DNA of 14,618 nt, taken from positions 1-14,618 of the forward strand of contig DAOWDO010000080.1 in assembly GCA_030638985.1 (NCBI GenBank), given 5' to 3'. Positions 6,375-11,738 of the stretch are shown one piece after another (the stretch's first letter is position 1; every line of letters starts with the position of its first letter). The position numbers were made by a program, and so were the translations under genes. The notes beneath the pieces are model-generated. The model was not told the DNA's origin, ran no database searches, and saw only the letters and a program-made list of their open reading frames with translations. This DNA is from Dehalococcoidia bacterium (GTDB lineage Bacteria; Chloroflexota; Dehalococcoidia; Dehalococcoidales; DAOWLH01).

Positions 6375-7283
6375 TCAGGTCAGGTATATAATGGCGATGC
6401 CGCCGGCAATCAGGGCGGTGGCGGCCAACCGGATTGCCAGCGTTGCTCTTCCCATCCTTTCCAGCAGGAACGCCGGCCGGAAGCGGCTCAGGATGAGGAC
6501 GTAGATAAGCACAAAGACGGGGCGGGTGCTGGCAATGGTGGACACCAGTGATATCGGCCCACGTTCCATCGCCCAGAAGAGCAATAACGCCCCGGTTATC
6601 ACCAGCGTCTCATTAAGGACTACCAGTGCCAGCGAAGTACGGGGGTTTTTAATCCTGGTAAGCTGCGCTAGCGAGTGGCGACGTAGCGATAAGAGAAGAG
6701 TAAGTATACTCAAAGCAAGTATGCTTATCCAGTAGATGTTCCAGGAGGAGAGGTAGCCTAGGGCGTACTTACTGGTTAAATCGGCCAGCGCCAGCAGGAT
6801 ACTGGAAGCCAGAAGGAGGAAGAAGATAGTCCCCAGCCATCTGGTTGGACGGCCTGGCATCCTTTTTGCCGAGACCACTACGGCACCGACGACGACAATG
6901 GCGATGGCCGCTATTTGTACCGGGGTCAAGACTTCGCCAAGCAGCGGTACCGCCATAGTGGCAACGAAGATGGGGTAGATGGCGACCATCGGAATAGCCC
7001 GTGACACCTCCTCTCTTTTCAGGGTATAGAGCAGGAGGATGACCGATGTGGCGCGCAGCAGACCGGCAGCTACGGCCACCAGTATCTGCCAGGCGCTCAG
7101 ATTATCCGGCAGGGGGAAGAGAAGGGCAAAGACGATGCCGGAGATCAGGATAAAGGGGCTGATCAGCAACAGATAGACCTGGAAGCCGGGCATCCGCCTG
7201 GTGATGAGGTGGCTATCGAAGACGTTTACCAGTCCCAGGAGGGCGGCACTCAATACGGCTATGTTTATCCAGCTGGTTTCCAT
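6375..7283 (-). CDS. EamA/DMT-superfamily membrane transporter
   Basis: A 302-residue, strongly hydrophobic protein with about ten membrane helices in two similar halves of five, the standard architecture of drug/metabolite transporters of the EamA family. Visible helices include residues ~5-22, 34-58, 66-84, 98-112 and 119-138 in the first half, with a basic cytoplasmic link (AKRMPGRPTRW, ~140-150) before the second half. Helix-end motifs such as AIYPIFVATMAVPLLGE and STIASTRPVFVLIY are the paired 'P-loop' segments of EamA repeats. The substrate cannot be read from sequence. The ATG at 7283 follows AGGAT by ~6 nt. It is divergent from coaE across 91 nt. C-terminus ends close to the last helix, normal for the family. 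Confidence 0.88.
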   Translation of the reverse strand: METSWINIAVLSAALLGLVNVFDSHLITRRMPGFQVYLLLISPFILISGIVFALLFPLPDNLSAWQILVAVAAGLLRATSVILLLYTLKREEVSRAIPMVAIYPIFVATMAVPLLGEVLTPVQIAAIAIVVVGAVVVSAKRMPGRPTRWLGTIFFLLLASSILLALADLTSKYALGYLSSWNIYWISILALSILTLLLSLRRHSLAQLTRIKNPRTSLALVVLNETLVITGALLLFWAMERGPISLVSTIASTRPVFVLIYVLILSRFRPAFLLERMGRATLAIRLAATALIAGGIAIIYLT

Positions 7284-7304
7284 AGGGCATCCTGTCGGTA
7301 ACCA

Positions 7305-7333
7305 AGTTTACACTATGACAGACTATCGGCCAA
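7305..7333 (-). promoter_or_regulatory. possible promoter of the EamA gene
   Basis: On the - strand TTGGCC (7328-7333) and TAAACT (7305-7310) lie 17 nt apart, each matching 4 of 6 consensus bases. The predicted start near 7298 would leave a ~15-nt leader with the AGGAT ribosome binding site. Position is right; strength is modest. Confidence 0.35.
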
Positions 7334-7336
7334 ACC

Positions 7337-7365
7337 TTGACTGCCCGGGGCCGAGCAGATAGACT
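7337..7365 (+). promoter_or_regulatory. promoter of coaE, giving a near-leaderless mRNA
   Basis: TTGACT (7337-7342, 5 of 6) and TAGACT (7360-7365, 4 of 6) are exactly 17 nt apart. The predicted transcription start is about 7372, only 3 nt before the coaE ATG at 7375, and no Shine-Dalgarno precedes that ATG. Confidence 0.6.
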
Positions 7366-7374
7366 GACTGCGCT

Positions 7375-7983
7375 ATGAGAGTGATAGGTCTTACCGGCGG
7401 CATCGGCAGCGGCAAGACTACCGTCGCCCGATTGTTGAAGGAGCTGGGGGCGGTGGTCATGGATACCGATAAGATTGGACATGAGCTTCTTGAGCCCGGG
7501 GGTCAGGCATATCAGGAAGTGGCGGACGCTTTCGGCCGACAGGTGGTGGAGCCTGACGGTTGGATTAACCGGCGGAAGCTGGCTGAGGTTGTCTTTGATA
7601 GTTCATCAGACCTGGCCTACCTGAACAGGATAATGCACCCGCTTATTGGTGATGTGGTGCGCTCAAGAATGGAGCAGTACCGGAGGCAGGGGGTAGAGGT
7701 GGTGGTTATTGAAGCCCCGCTGCTTATCGAGGCCCGGTGGACTTCGATGGTTGATGAGGTCTGGGTTACGGTTGCCCCTGAGGGTGTTGTTCTAGAGCGC
7801 CTTGAGCAGGGGATGGGGCTGTCCCGTGAGGAGGCGGAGGCTCGTATACGCTCTCAGTTAGCCCAAACGGAGAGGGTCAAGCATGCCACTGCAGTCATAG
7901 ACACCGATTGCAGTCTGGATGAGCTTGAAGCCAGGGTAGCAGAGCAGTGGCGGCAGCGGCGGTTTGACAGCCGGCAAAAGTAG
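7375..7983 (+). CDS. coaE: dephospho-CoA kinase
   Basis: CoaE phosphorylates the 3'-hydroxyl of dephospho-CoA, the last step of coenzyme A synthesis, in the cytoplasm. The 202-residue length is normal. The P-loop is GGIGSGKT (8-15) after the family start MRVIGLTG; MDTDKIGHELL (29-39) holds the conserved substrate-contact Asp, and the lid and CoA domain follow, with VVVIEAPLLIEARW and the LSREEAEARIRSQ helix with the expected Arg/Gln. The ATG at 7375 lacks any Shine-Dalgarno (upstream bases GACTGCGCT), which fits the promoter placed just before it and suggests leaderless translation. Its last codons contain the -35 of the ribosomal-protein promoter. Confidence 0.96.
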   Translation: MRVIGLTGGIGSGKTTVARLLKELGAVVMDTDKIGHELLEPGGQAYQEVADAFGRQVVEPDGWINRRKLAEVVFDSSSDLAYLNRIMHPLIGDVVRSRMEQYRRQGVEVVVIEAPLLIEARWTSMVDEVWVTVAPEGVVLERLEQGMGLSREEAEARIRSQLAQTERVKHATAVIDTDCSLDELEARVAEQWRQRRFDSRQK

Positions 7984-7993
7984 CTGGTAGAAT
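7964..7993 (+). promoter_or_regulatory. strong promoter of rplU-rpmA-rpmE
   Basis: A perfect -35 TTGACA (7964-7969) and an extended -10 TGG-TAGAAT (7985-7993) are 18 nt apart. The -35 is inside the last codons of coaE and the -10 follows its stop. The predicted start is about 8000. Confidence 0.75.
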
Positions 7994-8023
7994 AAGTGGA
8001 TTGTGCTAGACGGAGGTGTCCAC

Positions 8024-8404
8024 ATTTACGCGGTTATTGAAACTGGCGGCAAGCAGTATACGGTGGCTCCTGGCCAGAGTATAGCGGTAGACCGCCTCGG
8101 CGTGGCCGAGGGTGATACCGTGGAGCTGGACCGGGTTTTACTCATCGCCGATGGCGACAAAGTTACTGTCGGCAACCCCACCATTGAGGGGGCTAAAGTG
8201 GTGGCTACTTCAATGGGAGAGGGCAAAGGGAGTAAGATTGTTGTCTTCAAGTACAAGCCAAAGGTTCGTTACCGCAAGAAGACGGGGCATCGCCAGCTTT
8301 TTACCAGATTGACCGTAGACAAGATAAGCCAGCCGGGGGCTGAAACAGCACCTGAAAAGAAGCCCCGTCGGCGCAAGAAAGAGGTAACCGAGAGTGGCAC
8401 ATAA
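8024..8404 (+). CDS. rplU: 50S ribosomal protein L21 (bL21)
   Basis: L21 binds 23S rRNA in the large subunit. The family start IYAVIETGGKQYTVAPGQ is followed by a regular L21 body ending with KTGHRQLFTRLTVDKI (the conserved GHRQ segment). From there a ~25-residue Lys/Arg/Glu/Pro-rich tail (SQPGAETAPEKKPRRRKKEV) extends it beyond the usual ~103 residues. The start is unusual: a strong Shine-Dalgarno GGAGGTG (8012-8018) stands 5 nt before an ATT codon at 8024, exactly where L21 proteins normally begin with Met. No ATG, GTG or TTG lies at that spacing. The alternative is an in-frame GTG at 8003 with no Shine-Dalgarno, only ~3 nt after the predicted transcript start, adding seven residues. It overlaps rpmA by 11 nt. 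Confidence 0.93.
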   Translation: MYAVIETGGKQYTVAPGQSIAVDRLGVAEGDTVELDRVLLIADGDKVTVGNPTIEGAKVVATSMGEGKGSKIVVFKYKPKVRYRKKTGHRQLFTRLTVDKISQPGAETAPEKKPRRRKKEVTESGT

Positions 8405-8648
8405 GAAGGGCGGGGGCTCTACGCGGAACGGCCGTGACAGCCAGTCAAAGCGGCTGGGAGTGAAGAGGTACGCCGGTGAGTCTGTCAATGCCGGCACCAT
8501 TCTGGTGCGCCAGAGGGGTACCAGAATTCATCCGGGCAACAACGTCGGCCTCGGACGGGACTTTACGCTGTTCGCCCTGATTGACGGAAACGTTAAATAC
8601 GAGCCGGCGGGTAAGAACAGGAAAAGGGCCAGCGTGTACTCTGGTTGA
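8394..8648 (+). CDS. rpmA: 50S ribosomal protein L27 (bL27)
   Basis: L27 reaches with its N-terminus toward the peptidyl transferase centre. The 84-residue product starts with a GTG at 8394 and reads MAHKKGGGSTRNGRDS, so the functional AHKKG tail is encoded directly behind Met, without the cleavable N-terminal extension found in Firmicutes. RQRGTRIHPGNNVGLGRDFTLFA is the usual core. GAGGT (8381-8385) lies 8 nt before the start, within the end of rplU; the two genes overlap, so translation is coupled. Length is normal. Confidence 0.97.
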   Translation: MAHKKGGGSTRNGRDSQSKRLGVKRYAGESVNAGTILVRQRGTRIHPGNNVGLGRDFTLFALIDGNVKYEPAGKNRKRASVYSG

Positions 8649-8653
8649 GGCAT

Positions 8654-8860
8654 ATGAAAGAGAAGATTCACCCCAAGTATTATGAAGACGCCCAGATAGC
8701 CTGCTCCTGTGGCAATACTTTCACCATTGGCTCTACCAGGAAGACACTTAAGGTGGAGCTGTGCAGCGCCTGCCACCCGTTTTTCACCGGCGAACGCCGC
8801 ATGATTGATACCGCCGGGCGGGTTGAGCGCTTTAAGCAGCGCTATAAGATTAAGGACTAG
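8654..8860 (+). CDS. rpmE: 50S ribosomal protein L31 (bL31), zinc-binding form
   Basis: L31 bridges the two ribosomal subunits. The ATG at 8654 gives MKEKIHPKYYEDAQIACSCG, the classical L31 start, and a 68-residue product; an in-frame TTG at 8645 would add three residues but overlaps the rpmA stop. The zinc-ligand pattern is present: a CSC pair at about residues 17-19 and CSAC at 38-41 in the family motif LCSACHPFFTG, so this is the 'C+' type that can serve as a zinc store. GAGG immediately upstream is close to the ATG (about 3-4 nt). It is the third gene of the ribosomal run and ends before a strong terminator. Confidence 0.97.
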   Translation: MKEKIHPKYYEDAQIACSCGNTFTIGSTRKTLKVELCSACHPFFTGERRMIDTAGRVERFKQRYKIKD

Positions 8861-8882
8861 CCGGGTGTGCAAGCAGACCGAG

Positions 8883-8911
8883 GAGCGGCTCATCGGTTCC
8901 GCTCTTTTTTT
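8883..8911 (+). terminator. intrinsic terminator after rpmE
   Basis: GAGCGG (8883-8888) and CCGCTC (8899-8904) form a GC-rich stem with a 10-nt loop, followed at once by seven T residues (8905-8911). It ends only 12 nt before the DUF1385 ATG, whose Shine-Dalgarno follows the T-run directly. Confidence 0.88.
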
Positions 8912-8923
8912 ATTGGAGTGAAC

Positions 8924-9823
8924 ATGGCAAGAGAGTTTCACTACGGCGGGCAGGCGGTCATGGAAGGGGTGATGATTCGCGGAAAGAAGGCGGCTGTCGT
9001 CGCCGTCCGCCGCCCCAATGGTGAACTGGCGTTTAATATCAGGCCACTGTCGACCATCTATACCGGTCGCTTAAGGCAAGTTCCCTTTATCCGTGGTGTC
9101 ATCGTCCTGCTGGAGGCACTGGTGCTGGGTATTGGCAGCCTGATTTACTCGGCCAATGTATCCCTTGAGGAAGAAGGTGAAGAGCTGTCCGGGGGCGCCA
9201 CCTGGCTGATACTGCTGGTCTCGATAGCCTTTGCCGTTGCCCTCTTCTTTTTAACCCCCCTGTTCATAACCAAGCTGCTTGACCCCTATATCAACTCATC
9301 ACTGGTCTTTCATCTGATTGAGGGCGGTGTCCGCCTGGTTATTTTACTGGGCTACATGATGGTGATATCCTTTTTGCCGGATATAAAGAAGGTCTTCGCC
9401 TACCACGGCGCTGAGCACAAGACTATCCATGCCTATGAGGACGGCGTTCCGCTGGAAACAGGGGCCGTCCAGAAATACAGCACTGCCCATGCCCGTTGCG
9501 GCACCGCCTTTCTGCTGGCGGTGCTGTTTATTGCCATCATCGTTTTTGCCCTCATTGGGCGCCAGGTGGTATGGCTGATGGTGCTGTCGCGCGTGCTTCT
9601 GCTGCCGGTCATCGCCGCTCTGGGCTACGAAGCGACCCAGTACGGCGCCCGGCATATGAACAATATCCTGGTTAGGGCGTTGGTTACTCCCGGCATGTGG
9701 CTGCAGGGCCTGACAACCCGGGAGCCGGATGACAGACAGATTGAGGTTGCCGTGGCGGCACTGCAGCAGGCGCTGGCCGTTGACCGGGGGGAAGAGGAGG
9801 ATACTCAGCCGGACTCTTCCTGA
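8924..9823 (+). CDS. DUF1385 family membrane protein (YqhQ-like)
   Basis: A 299-residue polytopic membrane protein of unknown function found in many Firmicutes and Chloroflexota. The family signature is near the N-terminus: FHYGGQAVMEGVMIRGK (residues 4-20). AYHGAEHKTIHAYE (~163-176) is the second highly conserved block, with histidines that could bind a metal. Four or more membrane helices are visible, roughly 94-122, 127-155, 196-216 and 220-245. The ATG at 8924 is chosen because GGAGTGA (8915-8921) precedes it; upstream in-frame codons lie inside the terminator. No promoter is seen between terminator and start, so expression may depend on read-through. The 3' end overlaps hisI (opposite strand) by 19 nt. 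Confidence 0.9.
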   Translation: MAREFHYGGQAVMEGVMIRGKKAAVVAVRRPNGELAFNIRPLSTIYTGRLRQVPFIRGVIVLLEALVLGIGSLIYSANVSLEEEGEELSGGATWLILLVSIAFAVALFFLTPLFITKLLDPYINSSLVFHLIEGGVRLVILLGYMMVISFLPDIKKVFAYHGAEHKTIHAYEDGVPLETGAVQKYSTAHARCGTAFLLAVLFIAIIVFALIGRQVVWLMVLSRVLLLPVIAALGYEATQYGARHMNNILVRALVTPGMWLQGLTTREPDDRQIEVAVAALQQALAVDRGEEEDTQPDSS

Positions 9824-10140
9824 TGCTCTGGACTGGCGGAATCCAGCTGTCGGAAGAAGCAGCTCCTTTCGCCGGTATGGCATACCGGCCCCGCCGGATT
9901 TACCTTTATCAACAGTGTATCACTGTCACAGTCCTGCCATAGCTGGCGCACTATGAGGCGGTTACCTGAGGTAGCTCCCTTGTGCCACAGCTCTTTTCGG
10001 CTGCGGCTGTAGAACCAGACCTCACCACTGGAAAGAGTAAGCTCCAGTGATTGCTGGTTCATATAGCCCAGCATCAGTACTTCACCGGTGTCGGCGTCCT
10101 GTATGATAGCTGGAATAAGTCCCTTGCTGTCAAACTTCAT
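9805..10140 (-). CDS. hisI: phosphoribosyl-AMP cyclohydrolase
   Basis: HisI opens the adenine ring of phosphoribosyl-AMP, the third step of histidine synthesis. The 111-residue protein is the stand-alone cyclohydrolase without a fused HisE domain. Catalytic features are all visible: WHKGATSGN (52-60), the magnesium aspartates D70, D72 and D74 with zinc-ligand C71 in QDCDSDTLL, and zinc-ligands C87 and C94 in GPVCHTGERSCFF. ATG 10140 has GTGAGGG about 10 nt upstream. It lies 16 nt after hisA in the same transcript. The usual hisF is not between them. The last 19 nt run into the end of the convergent DUF1385 gene. Confidence 0.95.
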   Translation of the reverse strand: MKFDSKGLIPAIIQDADTGEVLMLGYMNQQSLELTLSSGEVWFYSRSRKELWHKGATSGNRLIVRQLWQDCDSDTLLIKVNPAGPVCHTGERSCFFRQLDSASPEHQEESG

Positions 10141-10156
10141 AGTAGAAAAACCCTCA

Positions 10157-10870
10157 CTAATTAGCCGTTTCCAGTGCCTCTTTTAGATTAATGTCATTGG
10201 TATAGAGTGCTTTACCGATTATGGCTCCCTCGACGCCGAGCTTTTTCAGCACCTTGAGGTGGCTGATTGATGAAACCCCGCCGGAAGCGATAACAGGGCA
10301 CCTGATGGCATCCACCAGTTCCAGGATGGCGCTGAAGTTCGGCTCCGTCAGGGTGCCATCGCGGCTGATATCGGTGAAAATAAAGCGCTTCACTCCCAGT
10401 TTTATCAACGAACGGGCCAGGTCCAAGACGCCAACTTCTGTTTCCTGCTGCCAGCCATGTGTTGACGCCTTTCCTTCGCGGGCATCGATGCTGACGGCCA
10501 CCGCCTGTCCGAAGCGGCGGCATGCCTGGCGGACTAAGTCTGGGTTTTCAACGGCGGCCGTGCCCAGAATGACTCGTTCGACACCGAGCTTGAGTAGATT
10601 CTCCATTGTCTCCAGCTGGCGGATGCCGCCACCCACCTGGATGGGGACAACCACCGTATTGGCAATGCCGGTAATTGCTTTCAGGTTGCCCGGCTTGCCG
10701 GCGGCGGCTCCGTCAAGGTCAACAATGTGGAGTCTGGTTGCCCCCAGTGACTGCCACTTCAAGGCCATTGCCACCGGGTCGTCAGAAAAGACGGTCTCCA
10801 TACCGTAGTCGCCCTGGTAGAGGCGGACACACTTGCTATCTTTTATATCAACAGCCGGGATGATGTCCAT
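10157..10870 (-). CDS. hisA: phosphoribosylformimino-5-aminoimidazole carboxamide ribotide isomerase
   Basis: HisA catalyses the Amadori-type isomerisation of ProFAR to PRFAR, the fourth step of histidine synthesis, on a (beta/alpha)8 barrel. The 237-residue length is typical. Catalytic D8 is in MDIIPAVDI and D129 in VSIDAREG; phosphate-binding loops are seen in QVGGGIR (78-84), FTDISRDGTLTEPN (165-178) and IASGGVSS (194-201). Nothing points to the bifunctional PriA form, but that cannot be excluded by eye. ATG 10870 has GGAGGAC 7 nt upstream. Its first 28 nt overlap the end of nfeD, and an extended -10 promoter lies inside nfeD. Confidence 0.96.
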   Translation of the reverse strand: MDIIPAVDIKDSKCVRLYQGDYGMETVFSDDPVAMALKWQSLGATRLHIVDLDGAAAGKPGNLKAITGIANTVVVPIQVGGGIRQLETMENLLKLGVERVILGTAAVENPDLVRQACRRFGQAVAVSIDAREGKASTHGWQQETEVGVLDLARSLIKLGVKRFIFTDISRDGTLTEPNFSAILELVDAIRCPVIASGGVSSISHLKVLKKLGVEGAIIGKALYTNDINLKEALETAN

Positions 10871-11331
10871 ATCTTGTCCTCCGTGAGTCTGTGAGTGAGC
10901 ATTATATCATCTCTGCCGGTTGGAGAGCAATTTAGCGGTGCAGAGGGCTGGTCACTGGAGCGGACAATCAGCTTGTTGCCTCTCTGGGAAACGACGATCA
11001 CCTTATCGCCGGCGGCAATCTTGCCCGAGGCTGCTGTGGCCTGCCAGTACTCGCCGCCGATGCTGACCAGGCCATCGGGGTCCAGTGGGATTACCGACTT
11101 ACCTTGCGTGCCTACCATTGTCTCCAGCCCTTTTAACGGCTTCCTCTTCAGGGCGCGGCTACCTGCCCGGTAGATTAGTACCGAGATTGCCAGCCAGGCT
11201 ATCATAATCGCGATGAGGCCGACCACAGGTATGTTGATGTCCAGCCCGGGCAGGCCAACCAGGACGATGACCGCCAGGGCGGCTTCTTCTACAAGGATGC
11301 TCACAATAGCCAGAATCAGCCGGCCGCTCAT
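10843..11331 (-). CDS. short NfeD-like membrane protein
   Basis: A 162-residue protein of the short NfeD class: two membrane helices (about residues 5-27 and 33-54), a basic turn (SRALKRKPLKG) and an OB-fold domain (about 66-130: ETMVGTQGKSVIPLDPDGLVSIGGEYWQA, then GDKVIVVSQRGNKLIV). NfeD proteins usually partner with SPFH/flotillin-type proteins in membrane microdomains, but none is adjacent. The C-terminal ~30 residues beyond the OB fold are unlike the core and coincide with the hisA promoter, Shine-Dalgarno and first codons, so the tail may be an accidental extension. ATG 11331 has no usable Shine-Dalgarno and is 1 nt after the predicted transcript start. Confidence 0.85.
   Translation of the reverse strand: MSGRLILAIVSILVEEAALAVIVLVGLPGLDINIPVVGLIAIMIAWLAISVLIYRAGSRALKRKPLKGLETMVGTQGKSVIPLDPDGLVSIGGEYWQATAASGKIAAGDKVIVVSQRGNKLIVRSSDQPSAPLNCSPTGRDDIMLTHRLTEDKIWTSSRLLI
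10901..10909 (-). promoter_or_regulatory. internal promoter for hisA-hisI inside nfeD
   Basis: TGATATAAT on the - strand is a perfect extended -10. TTGCTC at an 18-nt spacing is a weak -35. The predicted start near 10894 gives hisA a 24-nt leader containing GGAGGAC. The element is within the coding end of nfeD. Confidence 0.5.
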
Positions 11332-11338
11332 GCCTGTT

Positions 11339-11347
11339 ATTATAGCA
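11339..11347 (-). promoter_or_regulatory. extended -10 promoter of nfeD (near-leaderless)
   Basis: TGCTATAAT on the - strand places the predicted start at about 11332, one base before the ATG at 11331. No good -35 is seen. It is the mirror image of the gatC promoter. Confidence 0.55.
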
Positions 11348-11357
11348 CGGGACCCGT

Positions 11358-11386
11358 TTGTCCGGCTTAAATGCGGGTGCTATAAT
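11358..11386 (+). promoter_or_regulatory. promoter of the gatC-nitroreductase-gatA operon
   Basis: TATAAT (11381-11386) is preceded by TGC, making an extended -10, and by TTGTCC (11358-11363, 4 of 6) at exactly 17 nt. The predicted start is about 11393, leaving a 17-nt leader with AGGAGG (11398-11403). Confidence 0.7.
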
Positions 11387-11409
11387 GGCGGCACGGTAGG
11401 AGGCAAGAA

Positions 11410-11697
11410 ATGAAGATTAGCCGTGAAGAGGTGCTGCACATCGCCCGGCTGGCCCGGCTGGGCCTGACCGAAGCAGAGGTGGACAGGCTCAGTGAGCAGC
11501 TGTCCCACTTGCTGGGGCACTTTGAAGTGCTGCAGCAGGTGAATACCGACGGTGTCCCGCCTACAGCCCAGCCCAACAAAATGCGGAATGTAATGAAGGA
11601 TGATGAGGCCGAGGTTTCTTTGCCCACGGAACAGGTTCTGGCAAATGCTCCGAAAAAGGAGGGTGACTTCTTCCGGGTGAAGGCCGTGCTGGAATAG
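11410..11697 (+). CDS. gatC: Asp-tRNA(Asn)/Glu-tRNA(Gln) amidotransferase subunit C
   Basis: GatC is the small belt subunit that holds GatA and GatB together in the amidotransferase that converts Glu-tRNA(Gln) or Asp-tRNA(Asn) to the amidated forms. The 95-residue length and pattern are typical: MKISREEVLHIARLARLGLT (helical start), LSHLLGHFEVLQQVNTDGVPPTAQP with the conserved D-G-V-P-P/T turn, and the C-terminal DFFRVKAVLE that packs on GatA. ATG 11410 has a perfect AGGAGG. The next gene is not gatA but a nitroreductase 41 nt downstream. Confidence 0.95.
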   Translation: MKISREEVLHIARLARLGLTEAEVDRLSEQLSHLLGHFEVLQQVNTDGVPPTAQPNKMRNVMKDDEAEVSLPTEQVLANAPKKEGDFFRVKAVLE

Positions 11698-11738
11698 GTT
11701 GACTATATAGCCGTGATTGGCAGGCAGGGAGGCTGGTG

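Larger units (their letters stand above)
11339..11386. repeat. inverted pair of GTGCTATAAT between nfeD and gatC
   Basis: ATTATAGCAC (11339-11348) and GTGCTATAAT (11377-11386) are a perfect 10-bp inverted repeat with 28 nt between them. Each arm is the extended -10 of one of the two divergent genes. Confidence 0.8.

Noticed and set aside
10221..10808. A 195-codon open frame on + opposite hisA
   Set aside because: It is antisense to a clear HisA with all catalytic residues; its composition is what the reverse complement of a GC-rich gene gives, and it has no ribosome binding site or domain.
11699..11712. TTGACT followed by TATATA as a promoter for the nitroreductase
   Set aside because: The two elements are adjacent, not 16-18 nt apart, and no second -10 is found at the right distance.
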